From Thiobacillus denitrificans (lineage in GTDB: Bacteria; Pseudomonadota; Gammaproteobacteria; Burkholderiales; Thiobacillaceae), in NCBI GenBank assembly GCA_002343685.1, contig DDRS01000006.1, positions 30,114 to 42,322 of the forward strand: a stretch of 12,209 nt of DNA, read 5' to 3'. The notes below the pieces were generated by a model that saw nothing but the letters and a program-made list of their open reading frames with translations, searched no databases and was not told the DNA's origin. Both the position numbers and the translations under genes were made by a program. This document shows positions 1-6,151 of the stretch, piece after piece. The first letter of the stretch is position 1; every line of letters begins with the position of its first letter.

Positions 1-1230
1 TTCAAGGTCATCAAGCTCGACCGCAAGCGCAACAACGTCGTGGTGTCGCGCCGTGCCGTGCTGGAAGAGACCATGGGTGCCGACCGCGAAGCGATGATGG
101 AAAACCTCAAGGAAGGCTCCATCGTCAAGGGCGTGGTCAAGAACATCACCGACTACGGCGCGTTCGTGGATCTGGGCGGCATCGACGGCCTGCTGCATAT
201 CACCGACATGGCCTGGCGCCGCGTCAAGCACCCGTCCGAAGTCGTGCACGTCGGCCAGGAACTCGAAGCCAAGATCCTGCGCTACGACACCGAGAAGAAC
301 CGCGTGTCGCTCGGCATCAAGCAGCTGGGTGACGATCCGTGGGTCGGCATCGCCCGCCGCTACCCGCAGGGCACGCGCATGTTCGGCAAGGTCGCGAACC
401 TGACCGACTACGGCGCGTTCGTCGAGATCGAAGAAGGCATCGAAGGCCTGGTGCACGTCTCCGAGATGGACTGGACCAACAAGAACGTCAGCCCCTCCAA
501 GATCGTCCAGTTGGGCGACGAGGTCGAAGTCATGGTTCTGGACATCGACGAAGACAAGCGCCGCATCTCGCTGGGCATGAAGCAGTGCAAGTCCAACCCG
601 TGGGAAGATTTCTCGATGAACCACAAGAAGGGCGACAAGGTCAGCGGCGCGATCAAGTCGATCACCGACTTCGGCGTGTTCATCGGCCTGCCGGGCGGCA
701 TCGACGGTCTGGTTCACCTGTCCGACCTGTCGTGGAACGTGCCCGGCGAAGAAGCCGTGCGCAACTTCCGCAAGGGGCAGGACGTGGAAGCCGTGGTGCT
801 GGGCATCGATCTCGAGCGCGAGCGCATTTCGCTCGGCATCAAGCAGCTCGAAGGCGATCCGCTGACCAGCTACGCGTCGGGCCACGAGAAGGGCAGCATC
901 GTCAAGGGCACCATCAAGACCGTGGAGCCAAAGGGCGCCACCGTGCAGCTGGATAGCGACATGGAAGGCTACCTGCGTGCATCCGAAGTCTCGCGTGACC
1001 GCGTCGAAGACATGCGCAGCCACTACAAGGAAGGCGACGAGATCGAGGCCATGATCATCAACGTGGATCGCAAAAATCGCGTGATCAACCTGTCGATCAA
1101 AGCCAAGGACATGACCGAGCAGGATGCGGCGATGAAGAAATTCTCGGCCGAATCCGCAGCGGCAGCCAGCGGCTCGACCAACCTCGGTGCGCTGCTGAAA
1201 GCCAAGCTCGACAACAAGAACGCCGAGTAA
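1..1230 (+). CDS. rpsA: 30S ribosomal protein S1 (3' part, 5' end outside window)
   Basis: S1 binds mRNA on the small ribosomal subunit and promotes initiation on leaders that are structured or have weak Shine-Dalgarno sequences. The frame is open from base 1, giving 409 residues and a TAA stop. It enters near the end of S1 repeat 2 (FKVIKLDRKRNNVVVSRR). Four OB-fold S1 repeats follow at about residues 39-110, 124-196, 211-284 and 298-370 of the visible part. Each carries the TDYGAFV / GLVHxSE / RISLGxKQ type signatures; the last is the most divergent, as usual for repeat 6. Compared with the roughly 557-residue E. coli protein, about 150 N-terminal residues lie outside the window. The tail NLGALLKAKLDNKNAE resembles betaproteobacterial S1 as I recall it. 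ihfB starts 3 nt after the stop, the classic rpsA-ihfB arrangement. Family assignment is very secure. Confidence 0.98.
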   Translation, partial: FKVIKLDRKRNNVVVSRRAVLEETMGADREAMMENLKEGSIVKGVVKNITDYGAFVDLGGIDGLLHITDMAWRRVKHPSEVVHVGQELEAKILRYDTEKNRVSLGIKQLGDDPWVGIARRYPQGTRMFGKVANLTDYGAFVEIEEGIEGLVHVSEMDWTNKNVSPSKIVQLGDEVEVMVLDIDEDKRRISLGMKQCKSNPWEDFSMNHKKGDKVSGAIKSITDFGVFIGLPGGIDGLVHLSDLSWNVPGEEAVRNFRKGQDVEAVVLGIDLERERISLGIKQLEGDPLTSYASGHEKGSIVKGTIKTVEPKGATVQLDSDMEGYLRASEVSRDRVEDMRSHYKEGDEIEAMIINVDRKNRVINLSIKAKDMTEQDAAMKKFSAESAAAASGSTNLGALLKAKLDNKNAE

Positions 1231-1233
1231 TCC

Positions 1234-1518
1234 ATGACCAAGTCCGAGCTGATTGCTCAACTGGCGGCGCGGCATTCGCAATTTTCGGTTGCGGATATCG
1301 AGATGGCGGTGAAAACGATCCTCGACGCGCTGGCGAAAAACCTGTCGCGCGGGGAACGTATCGAAATCCGCGGTTTCGGCAGCTTCAGTCTGAGCTTTCG
1401 TCCCGCCCGTCTCGGGCGCAACCCCAAGTCCGGCGAGCGCGTGCAGGTGCCGGCCAAGTATGTGCCGCACTTCAAGGCTGGCAAGGAGTTGCGCGACCGG
1501 GTGGATTTTCCGCTCTAG
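1234..1518 (+). CDS. ihfB: Integration host factor subunit beta
   Basis: This is the beta subunit of the IHF heterodimer, a nucleoid protein that bends DNA sharply at specific sites and acts in transcription, recombination and replication. At 94 aa it has the normal family length. The DNABII fold is clear: an N-terminal helical dimerisation part (about 1-40), then the GFGSF turn (47-51) and the beta-arm with RNPKSGE (62-68). Pro64 is the DNA-intercalating proline and Arg46 is the conserved minor-groove-side arginine. The sequence follows the beta rather than the alpha subunit (MTKSELI start, IEIRGFGSFSL). The ATG lies 3 nt after the rpsA stop with no good Shine-Dalgarno, so expression probably depends on translational coupling to rpsA. 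The partner gene ihfA is not in the window. A terminator follows 102 nt downstream. Confidence 0.97.
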   Translation: MTKSELIAQLAARHSQFSVADIEMAVKTILDALAKNLSRGERIEIRGFGSFSLSFRPARLGRNPKSGERVQVPAKYVPHFKAGKELRDRVDFPL

Positions 1519-1571
1519 GCGTAGTTGTGGGTGCGTGCGATGCCTACGTGCGTCGGCGCCTTCGTACTCAC

Positions 1572-1599
1572 GACCGGCCCGCGGCCGGTAGATCCGGTC
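1572..1599 (+). other. Overlapping alternative hairpins in the ihfB-lapA intergenic region
   Basis: ACCGGCC (1573-1579) can pair with GGCCGGT (1583-1589) around a 3-nt CGC loop. Alternatively GACCGG (1572-1577) can pair with CCGGTC (1594-1599). The two pairings share the same 5' arm and exclude each other. Flanking arms TTGTGGGT (1525-1532) and ACCCACAA (1611-1618) are perfectly complementary and could close a larger structure just before the terminator. There is no T-run here, so this is not itself a terminator. The role is unknown: it may be a structured ihfB 3' UTR, an attenuator-like leader, or chance in GC-rich DNA. Confidence 0.45.
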
Positions 1600-1619
1600 A
1601 GGACAGCAAGACCCACAAG

Positions 1620-1646
1620 ACGGCGCCGCAAGGCGCCGTTTTCTTT
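1620..1646 (+). terminator. Rho-independent terminator after ihfB
   Basis: Perfect 8-bp stem ACGGCGCC (1620-1627) / GGCGCCGT (1632-1639) with a GCAA tetraloop (GNRA type), followed by the T-rich tail TTTCTTT (1640-1646). It points along the + strand and should end the rpsA-ihfB transcript. This separates it from the lapA-onward operon. There is no comparable T-run on the opposite strand, so it is probably one-directional. Confidence 0.88.
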
Positions 1647-1672
1647 GGCGATTGGCGCCGCACGGGTAAAAT
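1645..1672 (+). promoter_or_regulatory. Candidate sigma-70 promoter for the lapA operon
   Basis: A -35-like TTGGCG (1645-1650, 4 of 6 to consensus) and a -10-like TAAAAT (1667-1672, 5 of 6) are separated by 16 bp. Transcription would start near 1679, leaving a leader of about 18 nt before the lapA ATG. The -35 box begins inside the T-tail of the preceding terminator. The position is right for a new transcription unit after the terminator, but this is a motif match only. Confidence 0.45.
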
Positions 1673-1696
1673 GGGCGAACTTCCTGGCGCATACAC

Positions 1697-1984
1697 ATGA
1701 AAAATTTCACGCACTATCTGGGCTTGCTGGCAAAACTGCTGGTTTTTCTGCTGGTGCTGGGCTTTGCCCTGAAAAACAGTCATAGCGTGACCTTTTACTC
1801 CTATCTGGATTATGTGTGGCAGGCGCCGCTGATCGTCATGCTGGGGCTGGCATTCATCCTCGGTGCCCTGATCGGGGTGCTCGCTTTGCTGCCCACCCTG
1901 TTCCGGCTACGGCGCGAACTGGGCCGCAAGCCGAAGGCGGCTGAGCTGGATACGGTCACGCAAACCGATCTGCCCGTCGTATAA
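1697..1984 (+). CDS. lapA: LPS assembly protein A (DUF1049 inner-membrane protein)
   Basis: Small inner-membrane protein of 95 aa. It is the partner of LapB in LPS quality control, where the pair is linked to FtsH-dependent turnover of LpxC, the committed enzyme of lipid A synthesis. Two hydrophobic segments are visible, about residues 8-25 and 43-65. Between them lies the short NSHSVTFYSYLDYVWQAP link, in the usual place for the family's aromatic strand. After the second segment comes the basic RLRRELGRKPK stretch, followed by a short polar tail that should be cytoplasmic. Length and two-helix layout fit the LapA/DUF1049 family. It has no strong Shine-Dalgarno. lapB follows after 4 nt, as in E. 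coli lapAB. Assignment rests on architecture and synteny more than on long conserved motifs. Confidence 0.9.
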   Translation: MKNFTHYLGLLAKLLVFLLVLGFALKNSHSVTFYSYLDYVWQAPLIVMLGLAFILGALIGVLALLPTLFRLRRELGRKPKAAELDTVTQTDLPVV

Positions 1985-1988
1985 CCCT

Positions 1989-3155
1989 ATGGAATTCGAG
2001 TTCTGGTGGCTGCTGGCGTTTCCCCTGTTTTTCGTGCTGGGCTGGCTGGCCGCGCGGGTGGACATCCGGCAGGTGGTGACCGAGTCACGTGCGCTGCCCA
2101 ACTCGTATTTCCGCGGCCTGAATTTTCTGCTCAACGAGCAGCCTGACAAGGCCATCGAGGCCTTTCTCGAAGTCGTCAAGCTCGAACCTGAAACCATCGA
2201 CCTGCACTTTGCGCTGGGCGGCCTGTTCCGCCGGCGCGGCGAACTCGACCGTGCCATCCGCATGCACGAGAACCTGCTGGAGCGCGAAGGCCTGGCCGAG
2301 GAACAGCGCCTGCGCGCGATGAGCGAACTGGGGCAGGATTACCTCAAGGCAGGTCTGCTCGATCGCGCCGAACAAGTGTTCACGAGGCTGCTGAAAACGC
2401 AACAGCACGGTTTGGCACGCACCTACCTGCTGGAAATCTACGTGCAGGAAAAGGATTGGCAGAAGGCCATCGATGCCGCGCACGTACTGGAAAAGGACAC
2501 CAGCAAGCCGCTCAACGCCGACATCGCCCACTTCCATTGTGAACTGGCGTTGTTGGAGGCAGCCAAGGGCAATCCCGATGTCGCGGCTGCCCATCTGCAG
2601 CAAGCGCTATCCATCAACCGCCAGTCGGTACGCGCCAACCTGATGGCGGGCGACCTCGACGCGGCGGCAGGGCGGCACGAGGCTGCCATCGCGGACTGGC
2701 GCCTGGTCGAAACGCAAAGCGCGGCGCACATGGCGCTGGTAGTCGAGCGCGTGCTCGGCAGTTATCGCCAACTGGGGCGGCTGGAGGAAGGCGTGCAGTG
2801 GCTGCGCGCCCTGTATGCCCGGCAGCCGTCGCCGGACGTGTTCAATGCGCTGTATCTGGCGGTGGCCGAAATTGAAGGCGCTACTGCAGCCAGCCAGCTT
2901 GCGCGCGAGGAGTTGCGGCGCAATCCCAGCCTGCGCACGCTGGACCGCCTGCTCGAAGCCGAGCTCGTCAATGCAGAGCCCGAGGCGCGCGAACTGTTGC
3001 AGGTGGAAAAGACCCTGGTGGCCTCGCATAGCCAGCGCATGATGCGTTACCAGTGCGGCAGTTGCGGTTTCAAGGCGAAGCAGTTTTTCTGGCGTTGCCC
3101 GGCCTGCGGGCGGTGGGACAGTTTCGATCCTGAGCGGCGCGAAAGCGAAGGGTGA
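1989..3155 (+). CDS. lapB: LPS assembly protein B, TPR and zinc-ribbon protein
   Basis: LapB (YciM) is an inner-membrane-anchored protein facing the cytoplasm. It acts with FtsH to control LpxC and so balances LPS against phospholipid synthesis. The 388-aa product matches the family length (about 389). Residues 5-22 form the N-terminal membrane anchor (FWWLLAFPLFFVLGWLAA). Tetratricopeptide repeats fill about 35-345; the first is well formed (YFRGLNFLLNEQPDKAIEAF). The C-terminus carries a rubredoxin-like metal site with Cys356, Cys359, Cys370 and Cys373 (C-x2-C-x10-C-x2-C). The ATG is 4 nt after the lapA stop with no clear ribosome binding site, which suggests translational coupling. Its stop overlaps the region in front of pyrF. 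All four metal-binding cysteines are present, so the protein should be functional. Confidence 0.96.
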   Translation: MEFEFWWLLAFPLFFVLGWLAARVDIRQVVTESRALPNSYFRGLNFLLNEQPDKAIEAFLEVVKLEPETIDLHFALGGLFRRRGELDRAIRMHENLLEREGLAEEQRLRAMSELGQDYLKAGLLDRAEQVFTRLLKTQQHGLARTYLLEIYVQEKDWQKAIDAAHVLEKDTSKPLNADIAHFHCELALLEAAKGNPDVAAAHLQQALSINRQSVRANLMAGDLDAAAGRHEAAIADWRLVETQSAAHMALVVERVLGSYRQLGRLEEGVQWLRALYARQPSPDVFNALYLAVAEIEGATAASQLAREELRRNPSLRTLDRLLEAELVNAEPEARELLQVEKTLVASHSQRMMRYQCGSCGFKAKQFFWRCPACGRWDSFDPERRESEG

Positions 3156-3165
3156 GAGGAAGGAG
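3156..3165 (+). promoter_or_regulatory. Ribosome binding site for pyrF
   Basis: The purine run GAGGAAGGAG just after the lapB stop is the best Shine-Dalgarno in this area. It favours GTG at 3170 (or 3167) as the pyrF start over the in-frame GTG at 3152, which lies upstream of it and would encode the run as protein. Confidence 0.65.
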
Positions 3166-3169
3166 TGTG

Positions 3170-3868
3170 GTGAAGCAAACGAAAATCATCGTGGCGCTGG
3201 ATTTTGCCGACGCGGCTTCTGCGCTGACGTTGGTAGGCCAACTCGATCCGGCGCTGTGCCGGCTCAAGGTGGGCAAGGAGTTGTTCACCGTGGCCGGTCC
3301 GGAACTGGTGCGTACGCTGGTGGCGCGCGGCTTCGACGTCTTTCTCGACCTGAAATTCCACGACATCCCGAATACCGTGGCGGCGGCATGCCGCGCGGCG
3401 GCGGGGCTAGGCGTGTGGATGCTGAACGTCCATGCCTCGGGCGGACGCCGCATGATGGCGGCGGCGCGCGAGGCGCTCGCGGATTTGCCGCATCCGCCGC
3501 TCCTGATTGCCGTGACGGTACTGACCAGCATGAGCGCCGAGGACCTGGCCGAGGTCGGCGTGGCCGATGCGCCGGCAGACCAGGTGTTGCGTCTGGCGCG
3601 TCTGGCCCAGTCCTGCAAGCTGGATGGCGTGGTCTGCTCGGCGCAGGAAGCGTCCATGCTGCGCGCCGATCTGGGCGCGGCTTTTCGCCTGGTGACGCCG
3701 GGCATCCGACCGGCCGGCGCGGAGGTGGGCGACCAGCGCCGCGTGATGACGCCGGAAGAGGCGCTACGTGCCGGCGCGACCGATCTGGTGATCGGGCGCC
3801 CGATCACCGCCGCAGCCGATCCGCTGGCTGCGCTCAAACAGATACAGTCCGACATACAGAATTCTTAG
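3170..3868 (+). CDS. pyrF: Orotidine 5'-phosphate decarboxylase
   Basis: Catalyses the last step of de novo UMP synthesis, decarboxylating OMP to UMP in the cytosol. From GTG 3170 the product is 232 aa, typical of the short class I bacterial PyrF. The TIM-barrel signatures are all visible: IIVALDF with Asp11, then LKVGKE with Lys33. The catalytic LDLKFHDIP block carries Asp60, Lys62 and Asp65. NVHASGG, TPGIRP and the phosphate-binding VIGRPIT follow near the C-terminus. GTG at 3167 is almost equally possible. A further in-frame GTG at 3152 would add MRGRSV and overlap lapB by 4 nt, but it would place the ribosome binding site inside the gene. PyrF is a metabolic passenger in an otherwise envelope-directed operon; ugd begins 12 nt after its stop. 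Confidence 0.95.
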   Translation: MKQTKIIVALDFADAASALTLVGQLDPALCRLKVGKELFTVAGPELVRTLVARGFDVFLDLKFHDIPNTVAAACRAAAGLGVWMLNVHASGGRRMMAAAREALADLPHPPLLIAVTVLTSMSAEDLAEVGVADAPADQVLRLARLAQSCKLDGVVCSAQEASMLRADLGAAFRLVTPGIRPAGAEVGDQRRVMTPEEALRAGATDLVIGRPITAAADPLAALKQIQSDIQNS

Positions 3869-3872
3869 GGAG
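3867..3872 (+). promoter_or_regulatory. Ribosome binding site for ugd
   Basis: AGGGAG overlaps the last two bases of the pyrF stop and sits 8 nt before TTG 3881. This supports the rare TTG as the true ugd start, since the encoded protein begins exactly at the family's conserved N-terminal strand. Confidence 0.6.
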
Positions 3873-3880
3873 ATGACGCT

Positions 3881-5203
3881 TTGAAAATCACGGTAATTGG
3901 AACGGGCTATGTGGGCCTGGTGACCGGGACCTGTCTGGCCGAAGTGGGCAACGAAGTACTGTGCCTCGACGTCGACCCCAACAAGATCGAGATCCTGAAA
4001 TCCGGCGGCATTCCGATCTATGAGCCGGGGCTGGAAGACATGGTGAAGCGCAATGTCGCCGCCGGTCGCCTGTCCTTCACCACCGACATCGAGGAGTCGG
4101 TGGCCTTCGGCCAGATCCAGTTCATCGCCGTCGGCACGCCGCCGGACGAGGACGGCTCGGCCGACCTGCAATATGTGGTGGCGGCAGCACGCAATATCGG
4201 CCGCCACATGAGCGACTACAAACTGGTCGTTGACAAATCCACTGTGCCGGTCGGCACCGCCGACAAGGTGCGTGCTGCGCTCAAGGAAGAACTGGCCACG
4301 CGCGGCACCGCCATCGAATTCAACGTCGCATCGAACCCTGAATTCCTGAAGGAAGGGGCAGCGGTGGACGATTTCATGAAGCCCGACCGTATCGTCATCG
4401 GCACCGACAGCGAGCGCGCTACACAACTCCTGCGCCAGCTCTACGCGCCGTTCCAGCGCAACCACGACCGCCTCACGGTGATGGACGTGCGCAGTGCCGA
4501 GCTGACCAAGTACGCCGCCAACGCCATGCTGGCGACGCGCATTTCCTTCATGAACGAGCTGGCCGTCCTGGCCGAAAAGCTCGGCGCCGACATCGAGCAG
4601 GTGCGCCATGGCATCGGCTCCGATCCGCGCATCGGCTATCACTTCCTGTATGCAGGCTGCGGCTACGGCGGCTCGTGTTTTCCCAAGGACGTGCAGGCCT
4701 TGCGTCGCACCGGCCAGGAAAACGGCATTCCCTTGCGCGTGCTCGACGCGGTGGAAGAGGCCAACGACGCGCAGAAGCACATCCTGGTCAACAAGCTGAC
4801 CGCACGCTTCGGCACCGACCTCAAGGGCAAGCGCTTCGCCATGTGGGGCCTTGCGTTCAAGCCCAACACCGACGACATGCGCGAAGCCCCCAGCCGCACC
4901 ATGCTCGAAGCGCTGTGGGCGATGGGCGCGAGCGTGTCGGCCTACGATCCGGCCGCAATGGAGGAAACGCGCCGCATCTACGGCGAGCGCGCCGACCTGC
5001 TGCTGGTCGACAGCCCGATGGACGCGCTGAAAGGCGCCGACGCGCTCTTGATCGTCACCGAATGGAAGGTCTTCCGCAGCCCCAACTTCGACACCATGAA
5101 GTCGCTGCTGAAGACGCCGCTGGTATTCGACGGCCGCAACCTGTACGAGCCGCAGGCGATGCGCGAGATGGGCTTCGATTACCTGCCGATCGGACGCCAG
5201 TGA
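3881..5203 (+). CDS. ugd: UDP-glucose 6-dehydrogenase
   Basis: Oxidises UDP-glucose to UDP-glucuronate with two NAD+ in the cytosol, supplying precursor for exopolysaccharide, capsule or aminoarabinose modification of lipid A. The 440-aa protein has the expected three parts. The N-terminal Rossmann domain has GTGYVG at 7-12, the Asp of LDVDPNKI and the VDKSTVPVGT block. The central domain has NPEFLKEG. The C-terminal domain contains YGGSCFPKD with catalytic Cys266, then GLAFKPNTDDMREAPS. The start is TTG 3881, chosen because it gives the conserved MKITVIGTGYVG N-terminus and has AGGGAG upstream; no ATG is in frame nearby. It lies 12 nt after pyrF and 12 nt before hldA. Together with hldA/hldD it points to nucleotide-sugar supply for LPS or polysaccharide. 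Confidence 0.96.
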   Translation: MKITVIGTGYVGLVTGTCLAEVGNEVLCLDVDPNKIEILKSGGIPIYEPGLEDMVKRNVAAGRLSFTTDIEESVAFGQIQFIAVGTPPDEDGSADLQYVVAAARNIGRHMSDYKLVVDKSTVPVGTADKVRAALKEELATRGTAIEFNVASNPEFLKEGAAVDDFMKPDRIVIGTDSERATQLLRQLYAPFQRNHDRLTVMDVRSAELTKYAANAMLATRISFMNELAVLAEKLGADIEQVRHGIGSDPRIGYHFLYAGCGYGGSCFPKDVQALRRTGQENGIPLRVLDAVEEANDAQKHILVNKLTARFGTDLKGKRFAMWGLAFKPNTDDMREAPSRTMLEALWAMGASVSAYDPAAMEETRRIYGERADLLLVDSPMDALKGADALLIVTEWKVFRSPNFDTMKSLLKTPLVFDGRNLYEPQAMREMGFDYLPIGRQ

Positions 5204-5215
5204 TGGGGATGTCCA

Positions 5216-6151
5216 GTGCCCTTGCGTGACGCCATCCGCCGCGCCCGCCTCCTGGTGGTGGGCGACGTGATGCTGGACCGCTACTGGTTCGGCGACGTCT
5301 CGCGCATTTCGCCCGAGGCACCGGTGCCGGTGGTGCACGTCACGCGCAACGAGGACCGCATCGGCGGCGCCGGCAACGTGGCACGCAACGCGGCGGCGCT
5401 TGGTGCCCAGGTGACCCTGCTGTCGGTGGCAGGACGCGACGAGGCCGGGCAGGCCCTGCGTGCCCTGCTCGAGGCCGAGTCGTTCACCGTGCATCTGCAC
5501 GAAGACCCGGCATTCTCCACCATCACCAAGCTGCGCGTCATCGGCCGCCAGCAGCAGCTGCTGCGCGTCGATTTCGAGACCCAACCCGGCCACGAGGTGC
5601 TGGCCGCAAAGCTGGAAGCCTATGCGCAGCTGCTGGCCGACTGCGACGTGGTGATCCTATCGGACTATGGCAAGGGCGGGCTGACGCACGTCACGCGCAT
5701 GATCGAGCTGGCGCGTGCGGCGAACAAGCCTATCCTGGTCGACCCCAAGGGCGACGACTGGGCGCGCTACACCGGCGCCACGCTGATCACCCCCAACCGC
5801 AGCGAATTCCGCGACGTGGCCGGCAACTGGAAGTCCGAGAACGAACTGGCCGACAAGGCCGCTGCCGTGCGCGCGAGCTACCAATTGGATGCCCTGTTGG
5901 TGACGCGCAGCGAGGAAGGCATGAGCCTGTTCGACGCGCAAGGCGCGCATCATGAGGCCACGCGGGCGCAGGAAGTGTTCGACGTCTCCGGCGCCGGCGA
6001 CACCGTCATTGCCACCTTTGCCGTGGCTTTGGCCGCCGGCGCGAGCGGTGTCGAGGCGGTACGCCTGGCCAACCGCGCTGCGGGCATCGTGGTCGGCAAG
6101 TTCGGCACCGCCGTTGCCACCGCAGACGAAGTTTTTGGAGAGGAAGCATGA
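5216..6151 (+). CDS. hldA: D-glycero-beta-D-manno-heptose-7-phosphate kinase
   Basis: PfkB/ribokinase-family kinase that phosphorylates heptose 7-phosphate at C1, an early step of ADP-heptose synthesis for the LPS inner core. At 311 aa it corresponds to the kinase half of E. coli HldE (about 477 aa). The adenylyltransferase half is absent, so this is the split RfaE1/HldA form. Visible motifs are VVGDVMLDRYWFG near the N-terminus, IGGAGNVARN at about 49-58, a DPKGDDWARY substrate/ATP-region segment, LITPNRSEF, and DVSGAGDTVIA with catalytic base Asp262. The GTG start at 5216 follows a GGGGA ribosome binding site at 5205-5209. The ATG at 5203 is out of frame and reaches a stop after eight codons. 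The hldA stop overlaps the hldD start (ATGA). Confidence 0.95.
   Translation: MPLRDAIRRARLLVVGDVMLDRYWFGDVSRISPEAPVPVVHVTRNEDRIGGAGNVARNAAALGAQVTLLSVAGRDEAGQALRALLEAESFTVHLHEDPAFSTITKLRVIGRQQQLLRVDFETQPGHEVLAAKLEAYAQLLADCDVVILSDYGKGGLTHVTRMIELARAANKPILVDPKGDDWARYTGATLITPNRSEFRDVAGNWKSENELADKAAAVRASYQLDALLVTRSEEGMSLFDAQGAHHEATRAQEVFDVSGAGDTVIATFAVALAAGASGVEAVRLANRAAGIVVGKFGTAVATADEVFGEEA
6137..6144 (+). promoter_or_regulatory. Ribosome binding site for hldD
   Basis: GGAGAGGA within the last codons of hldA precedes ATG 6148 by 3-7 nt. It is one of the strongest Shine-Dalgarno matches in the window and fixes the hldD start despite the overlap with the hldA stop. Confidence 0.65.

Noticed and set aside
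1525..1785. Possible 86-aa gene in the ihfB-lapA spacer
   Set aside because: It reads through the terminator stem and into lapA in another frame, has no ribosome binding site and has no familiar sequence.
3152..3169. GTG at 3152 as the pyrF start
   Set aside because: It would put the strong GAGGAAGGAG purine run inside the coding sequence and add a non-conserved arginine-rich leader.
3764..5593. A 609-codon open frame on the - strand opposite pyrF, ugd and hldA
   Set aside because: It spans three well-supported genes, is rich in His/Gln/Val/Gly and shows no domain. Long antisense frames are expected in DNA with high third-position GC.
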